Source: an uncultured Clostridia bacterium
Lineage (GTDB): Bacteria > Bacillota > Clostridia > Oscillospirales > Ruminococcaceae
Length of the DNA stretch: 6,778 bases
NCBI GenBank assembly: GCA_947175655.1
Contig: CAMWNQ010000093.1
Span: 1 to 6,778 of the forward strand
Direction: 5' to 3'
Positions 6,406 to 6,778 of this stretch are shown here, one piece after another; positions within the stretch are counted from its first letter, which is position 1, and each line of letters starts with the position of its first letter. The position numbers and the translations under genes are program-made. The notes under the pieces are model-generated. The model had not been told where the DNA came from and did not search any database. It saw only the letters and a program-made list of their open reading frames with translations.

Positions 6406-6434
6406 AAAAAAAGACTCTCCTTGCGGAGAGCCTT
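6406..6434 (-). terminator. Intrinsic terminator of the surface-protein gene
   Basis: On the minus strand, AAGGCTCTCC (6425-6434) pairs with GGAGAGTCTT (6411-6420), ten pairs with one G·U. The loop is a GCAA tetraloop (GNRA type) and a run of T follows (6406-6412). It lies about 50 bases past the stop codon and isolates the galE promoter from readthrough. Confidence 0.93.
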
Positions 6435-6481
6435 ATAAGTATATACTTTAATATTTTTTAATTCTGATAATAATCAGCTAA

Positions 6482-6778
6482 TTAGTCATTCTTCTTTCTG
6501 AGAACGAATGCTGCACCAGCTGCTGTTACAAGACCTGCTGCTGCTACTGCAACACCTGCAACACCTGTCTTAGGTGAATCAGACTTGCTTGTTGTTGTAG
6601 CCTTAGCTGTTGTAGCCTTAGCTGTTGTTGTTGCCTTAGCTGTTGTTGTTGCCTTAGCTGTTGTTGCAGCTGAACCTGATGTTGTTGTACCTGTTGTTCC
6701 AGATGTTGTTGTACCTGTTGTTCCAGCTGTTGTTGATGTTGTTGTAGATGATGAAACTGGAGCAGCTGTTGTTGATGT
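6482..6778 (-). CDS. C-terminus of a sortase-anchored surface protein (partial, 5' end outside the window)
   Basis: An open frame of 98 codons enters from the right edge and ends at TAA (6482-6484); there is no start codon because the gene continues beyond the window. The visible part is a low-complexity stalk rich in Thr, Ala, Ser, Gly and Lys (GTTGTTTS twice, then AKATT/AKATTT units). After it come SDSPKTG, a hydrophobic Ala/Val/Gly segment of about 20 residues and the charged end RKKND. This is the classic layout of a cell-wall sorting signal. SPKTG is a non-canonical form of LPxTG, like the (S/P)PxTG motif of Clostridioides difficile SrtB. The protein is therefore probably linked covalently to the peptidoglycan, with the stalk spanning the wall. 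Every Thr codon I read is ACA and all eight Lys codons are AAG, unlike the AAA-rich neighbours. The function of the missing N-terminal part cannot be told. Confidence 0.85.
   Translation of the reverse strand, partial: TSTTAAPVSSSTTTSTTAGTTGTTTSGTTGTTTSGSAATTAKATTTAKATTTAKATTAKATTTSKSDSPKTGVAGVAVAAAGLVTAAGAAFVLRKKND
6591..6671 (-). repeat. Coding tandem repeat (TTTAKA-type units)
   Basis: Units of 18, 15, 18 and 18 bases (6591-6608, 6609-6623, 6624-6641, 6642-6659) plus a partial 12-base unit encode repeated Ala-Lys-Ala-Thr-Thr-(Thr). The 15-base unit lacks exactly one Thr codon. All length changes are multiples of three, so the frame is kept. Confidence 0.88.
6678..6725 (-). repeat. Two identical 24-base coding repeats
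   Basis: Positions 6678-6701 and 6702-6725 are base-for-base identical and each encodes eight residues of the form GTTGTTTS (register arbitrary). The exact identity suggests recent duplication or slippage in the stalk. Confidence 0.9.

Noticed and set aside
6464..6477. Small hairpin CTGAT/ATCAG after the surface-protein stop codon
   Set aside because: There are only five pairs and no T tract follows; the strong hairpin at 6411-6434 explains termination.
6591..6725. Possible CRISPR-like array from the regular repeats
   Set aside because: The units are contiguous with no unique spacers, are multiples of three and lie in an open frame ending in a sortase signal, so they are coding repeats.

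Overview
The window is AT-rich and reads as chromosomal DNA of a Gram-positive Firmicute, most likely a Ruminococcus-like clostridium (Oscillospiraceae/Ruminococcaceae). This assignment is an inference. It rests on strong AGGAGG ribosome binding sites, consensus sigma-A promoters, a lipobox solute-binding protein, a sortase-type SPKTG surface-protein tail, and a free-standing methionine synthase reactivation domain next to metF. Nothing looks like a phage, plasmid, insertion sequence or CRISPR array.

Positions 1-470, plus strand: a near-consensus promoter followed by four closely spaced tRNA genes (Leu-GAG, Gly-TCC, Arg-TCT, His-GTG) and an intrinsic terminator. A second, bidirectional hairpin at about 488-522 separates this operon from the convergent minus-strand genes. 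Everything from 524 to the right edge is on the minus strand.

Positions 524-1549: a single-gene unit with its own promoter. It encodes an NAD-dependent epimerase/dehydratase-like protein of unknown substrate.

Positions 1623-6376: a probable five-gene operon read right to left from a strong promoter at 6348-6376. The order is galE (UDP-glucose 4-epimerase), ung (uracil-DNA glycosylase), metF (methylenetetrahydrofolate reductase), a stand-alone MetH activation-domain protein, and a lipoprotein solute-binding protein. Gaps are 23, 26, -1 and 29 bases. metF and the MetH activation gene form an obvious functional pair: MetF makes 5-methyl-THF for methionine synthase, and the activation domain restores oxidised cobalamin in that enzyme. 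The other members look like opportunistic operon neighbours.

Positions 6406-6778: the 3' end of a surface-protein gene that enters from the right edge. Its Thr/Ala/Lys/Gly/Ser-rich repetitive stalk leads into SPKTG, a hydrophobic segment and an RKK tail, followed by a strong terminator with a GCAA tetraloop.

I see no clearly new multi-gene system. The points most worth a second look are the metF-coupled MetH activation protein with its four-cysteine tail, the small gate residue (Ser299) in GalE, the repeat-built sortase-anchored stalk with unusual codon use, and an inverted repeat over the predicted galE transcription start.
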